Positions 23,362 through 31,095 of a stretch of 31,095 nucleotides of DNA are shown one piece after another. The translations under genes were made by a program, and so were the position numbers. Each line of letters starts with the position of its first letter. Within the stretch, counting starts at the first letter, position 1. This DNA is from Nitrosomonas sp. GTDB taxonomy: Bacteria > Pseudomonadota > Gammaproteobacteria > Burkholderiales > Nitrosomonadaceae. Under the pieces are notes generated by a model that had not been told where the DNA came from, did no database searches, and saw nothing but the letters and a program-made list of their open reading frames with translations. The stretch covers positions 1 through 31,095 of the forward strand of contig SXJH01000172.1 in assembly GCA_005779435.1 (NCBI GenBank), in the 5' to 3' direction.

Positions 23362-23904
23362 TTACATTTCAGGCATCACCCAGGCTTTCCATCCCGCCAG
23401 ACACAGCAAGGTGAAAAACGCTGCCAGAATGTCGTCGAACATGACGCCGAAGCCGCCTTTGATCCGATGGTCGTAATAGCGGATGGGGGGCGGTTTGGCG
23501 ATGTCGAAGAGGCGGAACAATGCGAATGCGGCCAATTGCCATGCCCAGTGATTCGGCGTGAAGTACAGCACCAGCAGAAAAGCGACCGTTTCATCCCACA
23601 CCATGCTGCCGTGATCGGGGTCGCCCAATGCTTGGCCGCTGAGGCTGCATGCCCAGATGCCGGCGATGAACAGGATGTCGATCAGCAGCAACAGAACAAA
23701 GGGCGTCAAATAATAATCGAGCACCCAGAACAACGGAAAGGCGACGAGCGTGCCTACCGTGCCCGGCGCAAACGGGCTGAGACCGGCGCCGCCCGAGAAT
23801 GCGATGAAATAGGCGGGATGGCTGTAGACCAGATCGAGGGTCGGTTTAAATGACGCCGGTTGCGCGCTGGAAAAGTTATCGGTTTCCGGTGCTGAAGTGG
23901 TCAT
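23362..23904 (-). CDS. pgpA: Phosphatidylglycerophosphatase A
   Basis: 180 residues with a membrane-embedded pattern. Family motifs are FSGGAGLSPFAPGTVGTLVA near the N terminus, DPDHGSMVWDETVAFLLVLY in the middle and RLFDIAKPPPIRYYD, GGFGVMFDDILAAF at the end. It removes the phosphate of phosphatidylglycerophosphate in the inner membrane to give phosphatidylglycerol. The ATG lies within the end of thiL (29-bp overlap) with GGAG before it. thiL-pgpA is a common bacterial gene pair. Confidence 0.94.
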   Translation of the reverse strand: MTTSAPETDNFSSAQPASFKPTLDLVYSHPAYFIAFSGGAGLSPFAPGTVGTLVAFPLFWVLDYYLTPFVLLLLIDILFIAGIWACSLSGQALGDPDHGSMVWDETVAFLLVLYFTPNHWAWQLAAFALFRLFDIAKPPPIRYYDHRIKGGFGVMFDDILAAFFTLLCLAGWKAWVMPEM

Positions 23905-24856
23905 AGCCTGTGGTCTCCAATGTCATGGTTTTGCCTTGCGCGTCTTTTACGGTCAAGCCTGCGCCCGATGAAATTCCGCCGATGCAAGTAAGCGGTATGC
24001 GCAGTTCTACGGCAAGCATTGCAATTTCCGCACGGTGCGCTGCGGGCGCGGTGAAGCATAATTCGTAATCGTCGCCGCCAGCCAACAGACAAGCCGTTGC
24101 CGCAGATTGCGGCAAACGTTTTTTCAAGACCGGCGAGCAAGGGATGCTTTGCAGATGAATAACGGCGGATTTTTCCGAATCCTGCAGGATATGACCCAGA
24201 TCCGCAACGAGTCCATCGGAAATATCGATTGCGCTGTGCGCCAAGCCGATGAGCCGCCGTCCCAATTCGATTCGCGGTGCCGGGGTTAATAATGCGGGCA
24301 AGCATTGGCCGATTTCATCGGGCTCCAGCGCGATTTTTCCGAGGAGGTGCTGCAAAGCCAGTGCGGCATCTCCCAGTGTGCCGGATACCCAGATGTCGTC
24401 GCCGGATTTTGCGCCGCTGCGGCGCAACGCTTTTCCTTTCGCGACTTCTCCTAGGATTTGCACGCAGATATTCAGCGGCCCGGCGGTGGTGTCGCCGCCG
24501 ATGAGTTCGACATGATGCTGTTCCGCCAACGCGAAAAATCCCGCGCTGAATTGTTGCAGCCAGGTTTGATTGTGTTGTGCCAGTGTTTCCGGCAGGGTCA
24601 GCGCCAGCAGCGCCCAGCGAGGTTTTGCGCCCATCGCCGCCATATCGGACAGATTGGCGGCGAGCGATTTATGCCCGAGACGGTAAGGGTCGGTATCGGC
24701 AAAGAAATGCTTGCCGCATACCAGCGTATCGGTGGAAACGGCGAGTTCGTTACCGGGAGCGATGTCGATCAGCGCGGCATCGTCGCCGATTCCCAGCACC
24801 GCATTCGATGCGGCGCGTTTGAAGTAGCGGCGGATGATATCGAATTCGGAGTTCAC
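23876..24856 (-). CDS. thiL: Thiamine-monophosphate kinase
   Basis: 326 residues from a GTG start (NSEFDIIRRYF), chosen because ThiL proteins begin at this point and it lies 13 bp after the nusB stop; the open frame extends further upstream inside nusB. Metal and ATP motifs are GIGDDAALI near residue 22, VSTDTLVCGKHF, then GHKSLAANLSDMAAMGAKP, SGDDIWVSGTLGDAALAL, AHSAIDISDGLVADLGHIL and LAGGDDYELCFTAP. It phosphorylates thiamine monophosphate to the active diphosphate. It is the fifth gene of the ribE-pgpA operon. Confidence 0.95.
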   Translation of the reverse strand: MNSEFDIIRRYFKRAASNAVLGIGDDAALIDIAPGNELAVSTDTLVCGKHFFADTDPYRLGHKSLAANLSDMAAMGAKPRWALLALTLPETLAQHNQTWLQQFSAGFFALAEQHHVELIGGDTTAGPLNICVQILGEVAKGKALRRSGAKSGDDIWVSGTLGDAALALQHLLGKIALEPDEIGQCLPALLTPAPRIELGRRLIGLAHSAIDISDGLVADLGHILQDSEKSAVIHLQSIPCSPVLKKRLPQSAATACLLAGGDDYELCFTAPAAHRAEIAMLAVELRIPLTCIGGISSGAGLTVKDAQGKTMTLETTGYDHFSTGNR

Positions 24857-24869
24857 GCGGACGATGGTT

Positions 24870-25373
24870 TTATATCTGTTTCTTGGCTTGCTTGTGGGCT
24901 TCGATCTCAACGCTGCGCAATTGGATGGCCAGCTTGTCCAATACGCCGTTGACATATTTGTGTCCATCGGTGCCGCCGTAGGTTCTGGCCAATTCGATGG
25001 CTTCGTTGATGATGGCGCGATAGGGAATTTCCGGGTGATGGATCAATTCGTACGTGCTGAGCAATAAAATGGCCGCTTCAACCGGGCTCAACTCGTTCAA
25101 AGAGCGATCCAGATAAGGCTGGATGGCTTGTTCCAGCGCGGCGCTGTGCTGGATTGCGCCGTGCAGCGCTTGCGTGAAAAATTTCATGTCGACATGCTTG
25201 AAATCGTCGGATTCGCGCAATTGTTGCTCGATAAACCCGGCACTGCCGCCGGCTACGCGCCATTGATAAATGCCTTGCACTGCGAATTCGCGGGCAATTC
25301 TGCGGCGGCTTTTGATTTTTTCGGTATTGGGGCGGCCAGCGGTAAGGTCGGGTTCTGTCAAGGTGTCGCTCAT
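24870..25373 (-). CDS. nusB: Transcription antitermination factor NusB
   Basis: 167 residues. Family motifs are RRIAREFAVQGIYQW near the start, then LDRSLNELSPVEAAILLLST, IPYRAIINEAIELARTYGG and KYVNGVLDKLA at the end. NusB binds NusE and boxA RNA in rRNA antitermination. The N-terminal 20 residues are poorly conserved. The ATG overlaps the ribH stop by 4 bp. ribH-nusB adjacency is widespread. Confidence 0.95.
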   Translation of the reverse strand: MSDTLTEPDLTAGRPNTEKIKSRRRIAREFAVQGIYQWRVAGGSAGFIEQQLRESDDFKHVDMKFFTQALHGAIQHSAALEQAIQPYLDRSLNELSPVEAAILLLSTYELIHHPEIPYRAIINEAIELARTYGGTDGHKYVNGVLDKLAIQLRSVEIEAHKQAKKQI

Positions 25374-25852
25374 AAATCGGTTTCGTCGATGCTGATATGC
25401 AGATTGGCCATTTCCAGCGCAACGCGGGCGGCGTCTGTGCCTTTCTGGCTCATGCGCGCAATCGCCTGATCGTCGTCATCGGTCGTTAAAATGCCGTTTG
25501 CGATGGGCACGCCGGTTTCCAATTGCGCCATCGTGATGCCGTGCGCGGATTCGTTGGCGACGATTTCGAAATGATAGGTGTCGCCGCGAATGACGGCGCC
25601 GAGTGCGATCAATGCGTCGAATTGATCCGACAGCGCGAGTTTTTTCAATGCCAGCGGGATTTCCAATGCACCCGGTACGGTGATCAATAGCAGATTCGCA
25701 TCCTGCACGCCGTTCTTTTTTAATTCCGCTGTGCAAGCGCCGAGCAGTCCTTCGCCAATATCGAGGTTAAAGCGGCTCATGACAATGCCGATGCGTAACT
25801 CGGATCCGTTGAAAATCGGTTCAAACTCAAGGATGTCGTCGTAGTGCGCCAT
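25370..25852 (-). CDS. ribH: 6,7-dimethyl-8-ribityllumazine synthase
   Basis: 160 residues. Motifs are RIGIVMSRFNLDIGEGLL at the start, VPGALEIPLALKKLA, the active-site stretch ALGAVIRGDTYHFEIVANES with the catalytic His, and GVPIANGILTT. It joins the ribityl pyrimidine and the four-carbon unit to make lumazine, the substrate for RibE. A GGA ribosome site precedes the ATG. It lies 49 bp after ribBA and overlaps nusB. Confidence 0.96.
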   Translation of the reverse strand: MAHYDDILEFEPIFNGSELRIGIVMSRFNLDIGEGLLGACTAELKKNGVQDANLLLITVPGALEIPLALKKLALSDQFDALIALGAVIRGDTYHFEIVANESAHGITMAQLETGVPIANGILTTDDDDQAIARMSQKGTDAARVALEMANLHISIDETDL

Positions 25853-25901
25853 AATGAATTCCTTTCTTGCTGTAAGTTGATGTCATGTTGCTTCGATCGG
25901 T

Positions 25902-26993
25902 CTATTTTTCAACGTAACGGGTTACTTCCAACCCGAATCCCGTCACGCTCGGCATTTTTCTCGGTGCCGCCATCAAGCGCATTTTTCCCACGTTGAGATC
26001 CTTAAGGATTTGCGCGCCGATGCCGTGATCGCGCAAATCCGTTTTGGGCGGGTGGGGAAGATGCGATTCCTTCAATTGTACTCGCTCGATCAGTTTCGCC
26101 GGACTTTCTTTGCGATGCAGCAGCACAATGACGCCGCGCTTTGCTTCCGCGATCAACTGCATTGCGTCGTGGATGCTCCAGGAATGCGTGCTGTCCTGAA
26201 TATCCAGCAGATCGACCACGGATAGCGGCTCGTGCACGCGCACCAGCGTTTCGGTCGACGGATCGATTTCGCCTTTAACCAGCGCCAGATGCGTGGTGTT
26301 CGCGATTTCGTCGCGGTAGGCGATCAGCAGAAATTCGCCGTGCAAAGTTTGAATGGAGCGTTGCGCAGCGCGGGTCACCAAGCTTTCGGTTTGGCTGCGG
26401 TATTCGATCAAATCTGCAATGGCGCCGATTTTGAGTCGATGCTTGTGCGCAAATTCGATCAGATCCGGCAAACGCGCCATGCTGCCGTCTTCTTTCAGGA
26501 TTTCGCAAATCACCGAAGCCGGTGTCAATCCCGCCATGCGGGTTAAATCGCAACCCGCTTCGGTATGTCCGGCGCGTACCAGGACGCCGCCTTTTTGCGC
26601 CATTAATGGAAAAATATGTCCCGGTTGCACAATATCTTGCGGTTTGGCATCGGGTTTGACGGCAACTTGGATAGTGTGCGCGCGATCGGCGGCGGAAATG
26701 CCTGTCGTGACGCCGCTCGCCGCTTCGATGGAGAGCGTGAAATTGGTGCCCAGCGGCGCGCGATTGGCCGATACCATCAGCGGCAGATCCAATTGGTGAC
26801 AACGCTCCTCGGTCAAGGTCAGGCAAATCAACCCGCGTCCGTGCGTGGCCATGAAATTGATCGCTTCCGGCGTTACGAAATCGGCGGCCAATACCAGATC
26901 GCCTTCGTTCTCGCGTTCTTCTTCGTCGACCAAAATCACCATCTTGCCTTGTTTTAGATCGGAAACGATTTCGTGAATGGCGCTGATGCTCAT
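25902..26993 (-). CDS. ribB: 3,4-dihydroxy-2-butanone 4-phosphate synthase with degenerate GTP cyclohydrolase II-like domain
   Basis: 363 residues. The RibB domain (about 1-203) is intact: DEEERENEGDL (23-33), HGRGLICLTLTEERC, then RAGHTEAGCDL (140-150) and VICEIL. The C-terminal domain (about 205-363) is RibA-like in fold and length but lacks the zinc cysteines expected in the RibA motif after VRVH; here the sequence is VRVHEPLSVVDLLDIQ, with no CxxxC or CDC pattern. So it should make only the four-carbon precursor from ribulose 5-phosphate. This RibBX-type architecture is known in proteobacteria. GTP cyclohydrolase II must come from elsewhere. Many genomes would label it ribBA. Confidence 0.93.
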   Translation of the reverse strand: MSISAIHEIVSDLKQGKMVILVDEEERENEGDLVLAADFVTPEAINFMATHGRGLICLTLTEERCHQLDLPLMVSANRAPLGTNFTLSIEAASGVTTGISAADRAHTIQVAVKPDAKPQDIVQPGHIFPLMAQKGGVLVRAGHTEAGCDLTRMAGLTPASVICEILKEDGSMARLPDLIEFAHKHRLKIGAIADLIEYRSQTESLVTRAAQRSIQTLHGEFLLIAYRDEIANTTHLALVKGEIDPSTETLVRVHEPLSVVDLLDIQDSTHSWSIHDAMQLIAEAKRGVIVLLHRKESPAKLIERVQLKESHLPHPPKTDLRDHGIGAQILKDLNVGKMRLMAAPRKMPSVTGFGLEVTRYVEK

Positions 26994-27008
26994 GAATAAT
27001 AATCCCGG

Positions 27009-27608
27009 TTAAACATTTAATAATCGCGCGACATAACGTGCCAGCATATCGGTTTCCAGATTCACCGCCATGCCGGGGGAGAGTGATTGTAAATTGGTCA
27101 TGGCCAAGGTGTGCGGGATCAGGTTCACCGAAAATTGATCGCCTTCGATCCGGTTAACCGTCAAGCTCACGCCGTTGACGGTAATTGAACCTTTTTGCGC
27201 GATGAAGCGCAATAGCGGTTGCGGCGCGCGCACGATCAGTTCGATGCATTCGCCGACGGGCTCGAATTTAACCACAGTGCCGACCGCATCGACATGACCG
27301 CTGACCAGATGACCGCCCAGCCGGTCCGATAACCGCATGGCTTTTTCCAGATTGACCTGCGCACCGGCTCGATCCAATCCTTGCGTACAGCTTAACGTTT
27401 CCTGCGACGCCGCGACGCTGAACTGGCGGTTATTCAATGCGGTTACCGTCAGGCAAACGCCGTTGACCGCAATGCTGTCGCCGAGTTTGACATCGCTCAG
27501 ATCCAGACTGCCGGGAGCAATCGTCAGCGCCAGCCCGTTGCCGCTTTGTTCGTTCAAGGCAGTGGCTTGCGTTATTTCTCCAATTGCTTCGATGATTCCG
27601 GTAAACAT
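27009..27608 (-). CDS. ribE: Riboflavin synthase, alpha subunit
   Basis: 199 residues with the characteristic internal duplication: the first barrel starts MFTGIIEAIGEI and contains GDSIAVNGVCLTV, and the second contains GHLVSGHVDAVGTV and GSITVNGVSLTV. It dismutates two lumazine molecules into riboflavin. It is the first protein gene in the operon, 31 bp from the 3' end of tRNA-Arg, and 15 bp before ribB. There is no room between tRNA and start for an FMN riboswitch. Confidence 0.96.
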   Translation of the reverse strand: MFTGIIEAIGEITQATALNEQSGNGLALTIAPGSLDLSDVKLGDSIAVNGVCLTVTALNNRQFSVAASQETLSCTQGLDRAGAQVNLEKAMRLSDRLGGHLVSGHVDAVGTVVKFEPVGECIELIVRAPQPLLRFIAQKGSITVNGVSLTVNRIEGDQFSVNLIPHTLAMTNLQSLSPGMAVNLETDMLARYVARLLNV

Positions 27609-27639
27609 GCCGAATTTAAAGAGATGTAATCAAATGGTT

Positions 27640-27716
27640 TGGCGCGCCCAACACGATTCGAACGTGCGACCCCCGCCTTCGGAGGGCGGTACTCTATCCA
27701 GCTGAGCTATGGGCGC
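27640..27716 (-). tRNA. tRNA-Arg (anticodon CCG)
   Basis: 77 nt including an encoded CCA end. Acceptor arms are GCGCCCA and TGGGCGC with discriminator G. The anticodon stem CCGCC/GGCGG encloses loop CTCCGAA, giving anticodon CCG, which reads CGG. The D arm (AGCTCAGCTGGATAGAG) and the T arm with GTTCGAATC are standard. It lies directly upstream of ribE on the same strand. Confidence 0.96.
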
Positions 27717-27805
27717 TAGAATGAAAAATAGCTATTGCCATTTCCGGGCGACAGGATAACCGCTTTTATTATTCTCGTCCAACTTGATCGAGCGCCGAGG
27801 ATGGT

Positions 27806-27923
27806 TTAAGGAAACGCTGATTAATTCTGGATTCGTCATTCCGGCGAAGGCCGGAATCCAGAAAAATCAACGAACTGGACACCGGCTTTCGCCGGTGTGA
27901 CGAATGAATCAGTGTTTCCTTAA
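27806..27923. repeat. Palindromic repeat R2, full copy overlapping a stop codon
   Basis: 118 bp with inverted ends TTAAGGAAACGCTGATT and AATCAGTGTTTCCTTAA. Apart from a few bases it is the same as 13665-13779. Its right end provides the TAA stop of the minus-strand CNNM/CBS gene (27920-27922), so the insertion may have set the present C terminus of that protein or landed exactly at it. Confidence 0.85.
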
Positions 27924-29218
27924 TTTTTCTCAGCGGGCTTGGTTTCCGTTTCCGTTATCGCAGGAAAAATTTTGACCGTTTTTACGACCCGATCCTTGGT
28001 TTGGATAATTTCCATCGGATACCCGGCGATATTGAGGCCGGTTCCGGCTTCCGGGATGTCTTCAAAGTATTCGAGAATCAATCCGTTCAAGGTCTTCGGG
28101 CCGTCCAGCGGGAATTGGAAATCGAGTTTGCGATTGAGTTCGCGCAACAGCGTGCTGCCTTCGACGATGAAACTGCCGTCTTCTTGCTTTGCGAAGGTGC
28201 TGGTTTGGCTGGGGGCTTGCGTCGTGAATTCGCCGATGATTTCCTCGATGATGTCTTCCAGCGTGACCAGCCCCATCCATTCGCCGTATTCGTCGACGAC
28301 GAGGCCGACGCGTTTTTGGTTTTCCTGGAACAGGTGCAGTTGCGAGAACAGCGATGTGCCCGACGGAATAAAATACGGTTTGCGCATCACTTTTTCCAGC
28401 GAGGCTGCGGTTATTTTGCCGCTTTGCATTTGATTGAGTACTTTGCGTACATGCACGATGCCGACTATGTTGTCCATGCGTTCGCGATAAATCGGCAGGC
28501 GCGTGTGATGACAGGTCAGCAATTGCGCATGAATGACATCGTCGTCTGCATCGAGATTGATCGCTTCGATTTGGCTGCGCGGTACGATGACATCGTCGAC
28601 GGTGATTTTTTCCAGATCGAACAGATTCAACAGTATGCTTTGGTGCTTATGCTGAATGAAATGGCCGCCTTCCAATACCAGCGTCCGGAGTTCTTCCGTG
28701 CTGATTTTTTGCTGCAATTCGCCTTGCTGCGGCTTAAGGCGGAATAATATCAGCAGTGCGCTGACGAACAGATTCACGAACCATACGATGGGATAACAAA
28801 CGATCAGCAGCGGTGTCAGCACATAACTCGAAGCCAAAGCAATGCGCTCGGGGTATGCGGCGGCGATGACTTTGGGCGTGATTTCGCTGAATACCAGAAT
28901 GGCGAACGTTACCGCGATGGTTCCCAGGAATAAGGCGAAATCGTCGTGCGCAAACAGCGTGGCGACGATGATGGCCACTAACGTGGCCGATGCGGTATTC
29001 AGCAGATTGTTGCCCAGCAAAATGACGCCTAGCAGCCGGTCGGTTTTCTCGAGCAATTTGATCGTCAGCCGCGCGCCGCGATGGCCTTGTTTGGCAAGAT
29101 GGCGCAACCGGTAGCGGTTTATCGCCATCATGCTGGTTTCCGATAGCGAAAAAAAGCCGGATAGAATCAATAAAATCGCCAATGCGATCAGCATGATATG
29201 AAGCGGCAAGTCTTCCAC
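27920..29218 (-). CDS. CNNM/DUF21-CBS domain protein (HlyC/CorC family)
   Basis: 432 residues from a GTG start with AGAGGT before it. An N-terminal DUF21 (CNNM) membrane domain covers about 1-190, including LSGFFSLSETSMMAINRYRL, LLGVILLGNNLLNTASATLV and LVFSEITPKVIAAAYPERIA. A CBS pair follows at about 205-330 (VDDVIVPRSQIEAI, HTRLPIYRERMDNIVGIVHV, VGLVVDEYGEWMGLVTLEDI). A CorC/HlyC C-terminal domain spans about 345-420. Members are linked to magnesium/cobalt handling, probably as exporters. The last residues lie at a repeat boundary. Confidence 0.93.
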   Translation of the reverse strand: MEDLPLHIMLIALAILLILSGFFSLSETSMMAINRYRLRHLAKQGHRGARLTIKLLEKTDRLLGVILLGNNLLNTASATLVAIIVATLFAHDDFALFLGTIAVTFAILVFSEITPKVIAAAYPERIALASSYVLTPLLIVCYPIVWFVNLFVSALLILFRLKPQQGELQQKISTEELRTLVLEGGHFIQHKHQSILLNLFDLEKITVDDVIVPRSQIEAINLDADDDVIHAQLLTCHHTRLPIYRERMDNIVGIVHVRKVLNQMQSGKITAASLEKVMRKPYFIPSGTSLFSQLHLFQENQKRVGLVVDEYGEWMGLVTLEDIIEEIIGEFTTQAPSQTSTFAKQEDGSFIVEGSTLLRELNRKLDFQFPLDGPKTLNGLILEYFEDIPEAGTGLNIAGYPMEIIQTKDRVVKTVKIFPAITETETKPAEKN

Positions 29219-29291
29219 TGGTTACCTCTGTTGGGGTGAGAAAGGATTGATCGATACACCTCTATTTTGAATCCGGCAATGCCTGAGTTTG

Positions 29292-29789
29292 TCAAACATG
29301 CCTATCTTCATCGGGTTGTACCAGAAAAATAAGGACGATGGCAATGATGGCCACCAGCCGGAATGCCGCTTGCTGTGCATTGGCTACGTCGGATTGCCAC
29401 ATCAAGAACCATTCTCCGCCGATTGTCATGAATCCGGTGAACCATAACAAAAAGCCCAGCATCAATCCTAAAATCGGCATGCGTTTGGCCTGATTGAATG
29501 CAAGCGGGTCGTCGATATTTTTGTAAAGGCGTAACCCGCCTATCCAGCAACAAGCCGCTATGACGATTTCCGCGCAGATAATCATGCCGTAAACGGCATG
29601 ATGAACGAACGGCGATTCGATGGCGCGCCACATCGATCGATTATCGGGGAAGGTCGTGTCCATCGTCAGGACATGCGTGACGAGGAAGAAGTTGGCGTTG
29701 TAATCGGTGATATTGCCGAGAGCAACCAGCGATGCGTATAACGCAAAAGACAGCACCATCGAAACTTTGCATAGCCTGGTATACATCAT
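29292..29789 (-). CDS. DUF2165 family small membrane protein
   Basis: 165 residues from MMYTRLCKVSM. Four membrane segments: about 7-27, 67-87, 104-124 and 139-158. Conserved-looking spots are ALGNITDYNANFFLVTHVL, MDTTFPDNRSMWRAIESP and the end TGFMTIGGEWFLMWQS, which match the DUF2165 pattern. No function is known. An upstream extension of 20 codons in the same frame is probably untranslated. The gene follows the Tim44-like gene on the same strand by about 80 bp. Confidence 0.85.
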   Translation of the reverse strand: MMYTRLCKVSMVLSFALYASLVALGNITDYNANFFLVTHVLTMDTTFPDNRSMWRAIESPFVHHAVYGMIICAEIVIAACCWIGGLRLYKNIDDPLAFNQAKRMPILGLMLGFLLWFTGFMTIGGEWFLMWQSDVANAQQAAFRLVAIIAIVLIFLVQPDEDRHV

Positions 29790-29870
29790 TGATCTACCCG
29801 GATCGAGCGAATCGGCGGCATAATCGGCCCGATTGCCGGGTAGGGGCACAGTGCAAATTTGACAGGCCTA

Positions 29871-30728
29871 TTAAGATACCTGCTGAATACCGGCCAACAA
29901 CCAAGTGGCTTGCGGATCTCTGAGGTTTTTTTGCACATGCCAGATTTCGTCGAATGCGTCCGGCTCGCCATCGGGCAGTTCGCGTATTTGGCCGGTGAAA
30001 CGCACGCTGGCAATTGCTGCATCGCCGACGGTTTCCACTTCCAGCAGATTGGCATCGATGAACATTACTTCCGATTGCTGGTGAGCGCCATCCCTTTCCT
30101 GAATTTGCGCGCCGATCTCCGCGAGCATTTCCGGCGTGGTGTAATCGCGGATTTCTTCAATATCGCCGCGATCGTGCGCGGCTTGCAGGGCAATGAACGA
30201 TGCTTTGGCATGCTTCAGAAACGGTTCCACCTTAAAATCCGCCGGAATGTTAGGTCGTTGCGTTGCACTGTCGCCGGTATTTGCTGCCGCAGGCGAAAAT
30301 GGCGGCGGCGTGAAGCGGTCTTGCGCTGCGGTGTTCATGCCCGAATATTGCATCGCGGGCGATTGCTGTTCCGTGCGCGGTTTGCGCATCATGCGGATAA
30401 TGAAGAATACCCCGCCGATCAATAGCGCTATGATCAGCATGTCCATCATATTGATGTTTTCGAATGCGCCGCCCATAAACAGCGCTGCCAATAAACCGCC
30501 TGCGGCGAGACCGGCTAATGCGCCGCCCCATTTGCTGCCTGTGCTAGGCGCTGCTGCGGGTGCGGCGGCAGGTGCTTGTTTCGGGCTTGGTGCGGTTTGT
30601 TGCTGATTAATCGATTGACGTTGCGTGCCGAGATTCTTACCGCCGCCCATACGCTTCGCTTCCGCATCGAATGCGAACAATCCAAAACTGAGAAAAGCGA
30701 TGGTCAGAAAGGTGAGTGTTTGCTTCAT
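29871..30728 (-). CDS. Tim44-like domain protein
   Basis: 285 residues. A signal peptide (MKQTLTFLTIAFLSFGLFAF then DAEAKRMGGGK) is followed by a Q/P/A-rich linker, a glycine-rich hydrophobic segment (about 67-85) and a membrane segment (about 96-110). The C-terminal Tim44-like domain (about 165-285) has FLKHAKASFIALQAAHDRGD, REYTTPEM-like IRDYTTPEMLAEIGAQIQER and FDEIWHVQKNLRDPQATWLL. It is similar to proteins annotated as 'Tim44 domain-containing' in betaproteobacteria, a role there being unproven. GAGGAAA stands well placed before the ATG. Confidence 0.9.
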   Translation of the reverse strand: MKQTLTFLTIAFLSFGLFAFDAEAKRMGGGKNLGTQRQSINQQQTAPSPKQAPAAAPAAAPSTGSKWGGALAGLAAGGLLAALFMGGAFENINMMDMLIIALLIGGVFFIIRMMRKPRTEQQSPAMQYSGMNTAAQDRFTPPPFSPAAANTGDSATQRPNIPADFKVEPFLKHAKASFIALQAAHDRGDIEEIRDYTTPEMLAEIGAQIQERDGAHQQSEVMFIDANLLEVETVGDAAIASVRFTGQIRELPDGEPDAFDEIWHVQKNLRDPQATWLLAGIQQVS

Positions 30729-30792
30729 GGTTGTTTCCTCAAACCGATGTTAAAAATTCGAGTATAGCATCAATCCGGTCGTGGTCAATTTA

Positions 30793-31095
30793 TCACCGCA
30801 GCAATAGCAAGCGCGGAACGGCATCGGCGCCGATCCATACAATTGCATTTTGATTAAATTGCCGCCCGATGGATTGTGCGGTATCCGGATCGATACCGGA
30901 CACAAAAAAACTTTTTTCGGCGGGCCATTGTGCGCATGGATCGATATTCGATCCTTCGACGATGGAATAGCCTTGATGTTGCAGGCAATGTCGTAACGAT
31001 CGGTGCGCCGTCAAATTTTCCTCAATGGGCAATGGCCGACTGAAAGGGTTATAGGCACTGACGATGGCCGCATGACGCGAATTCGTATCCTGCAA
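30793..31095 (-). CDS. DUF3293 protein, C-terminal part (5' end outside window)
   Basis: 100 or more residues; the frame is open to the window edge and DUF3293 proteins are usually about 130 residues, so the start lies beyond. Family marks are IVSAYNPFSRPLPIEENLTA, LRHCLQHQGYSIVEG, DPCAQWPAEKSFFVSGID and QFNQNAIVWIGADAVPRLLL. Function is unknown. An internal ATG at the edge should not be taken as the start. Confidence 0.85.
   Translation of the reverse strand: MQDTNSRHAAIVSAYNPFSRPLPIEENLTAHRSLRHCLQHQGYSIVEGSNIDPCAQWPAEKSFFVSGIDPDTAQSIGRQFNQNAIVWIGADAVPRLLLLR

Noticed and set aside
27640..27716. tRNA-Arg as an integration site for a genomic island
   Set aside because: No integrase and no duplicated tRNA end are seen in the window; the neighbours on both sides are core genes.

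Overview
The window looks like a chromosomal segment of a betaproteobacterium, most likely Nitrosomonadales (Nitrosomonas-like). This is a judgement from gene content, a ribE-ribBA-ribH-nusB-thiL-pgpA operon, protein flavour, and dispersed palindromic repeats around the CCGGCGAAGGCCGG motif; no rRNA or other taxonomic marker is present.

Layout. (1) 1-2.5 kb, plus strand: the end of a TPM-domain gene, then a [NiFe]-hydrogenase accessory block: maturation protease, hupE, hypA, hypB. (2) 2.5-4.5 kb: AT-richer cargo made of a 153-bp MITE-like repeat, a HigB/RelE-type toxin with its antitoxin, and a secreted DUF3465 protein, all between hypB and hypF. (3) 4.5-5.7 kb: a short HypF containing only the Kae1-like carbamoyltransferase half. 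hypC, hypD, hypE and the hydrogenase subunits are not in the window. (4) 5.7-8.6 kb, minus strand: a CHASE-type hybrid histidine kinase followed by a Tsx/OmpK-like outer-membrane protein. (5) 8.6-9.6 kb: hslO (Hsp33) behind a heat-shock-like promoter; two of its four zinc cysteines are replaced. (6) 9.6-13.8 kb: repeats flank an uncharacterised membrane module, a large protein with probable periplasmic ligand-binding-like domains and a five-TM partner. The two reading frames are in phase and separated by a single TGA. (7) 13.8-14.6 kb: an alpha/beta hydrolase. (8) 14.8-23.3 kb: a Type I restriction-modification operon hsdM-hsdS-fic-hsdR, with a vapBC module between hsdS and fic flanked by two divergent copies of the hsdS/fic junction. 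(9) 23.4-27.7 kb, minus strand: tRNA-Arg(CCG), ribE, a RibB with a degenerate RibA-like domain, ribH, nusB, thiL, pgpA. (10) 27.8-31.1 kb, minus strand: a CNNM/CBS (CorC-like) protein, DUF2165, a Tim44-like protein and a DUF3293 protein cut by the window edge.

How the genes work together. HypA and HypB deliver nickel, HupE probably imports it, HypF starts cyanide-ligand synthesis and the protease performs the last maturation step, so a [NiFe] hydrogenase is expected nearby (inference). The rib operon makes riboflavin, but its RibA-like domain appears inactive, so GTP cyclohydrolase II should be encoded elsewhere. The stretch from 9.6 to 23.3 kb is an accessory region with repeats, a receptor-like orphan module, restriction-modification, a Fic enzyme and a toxin-antitoxin pair. 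The orphan module at 10.1-13.6 kb is the best candidate here for an undescribed system.
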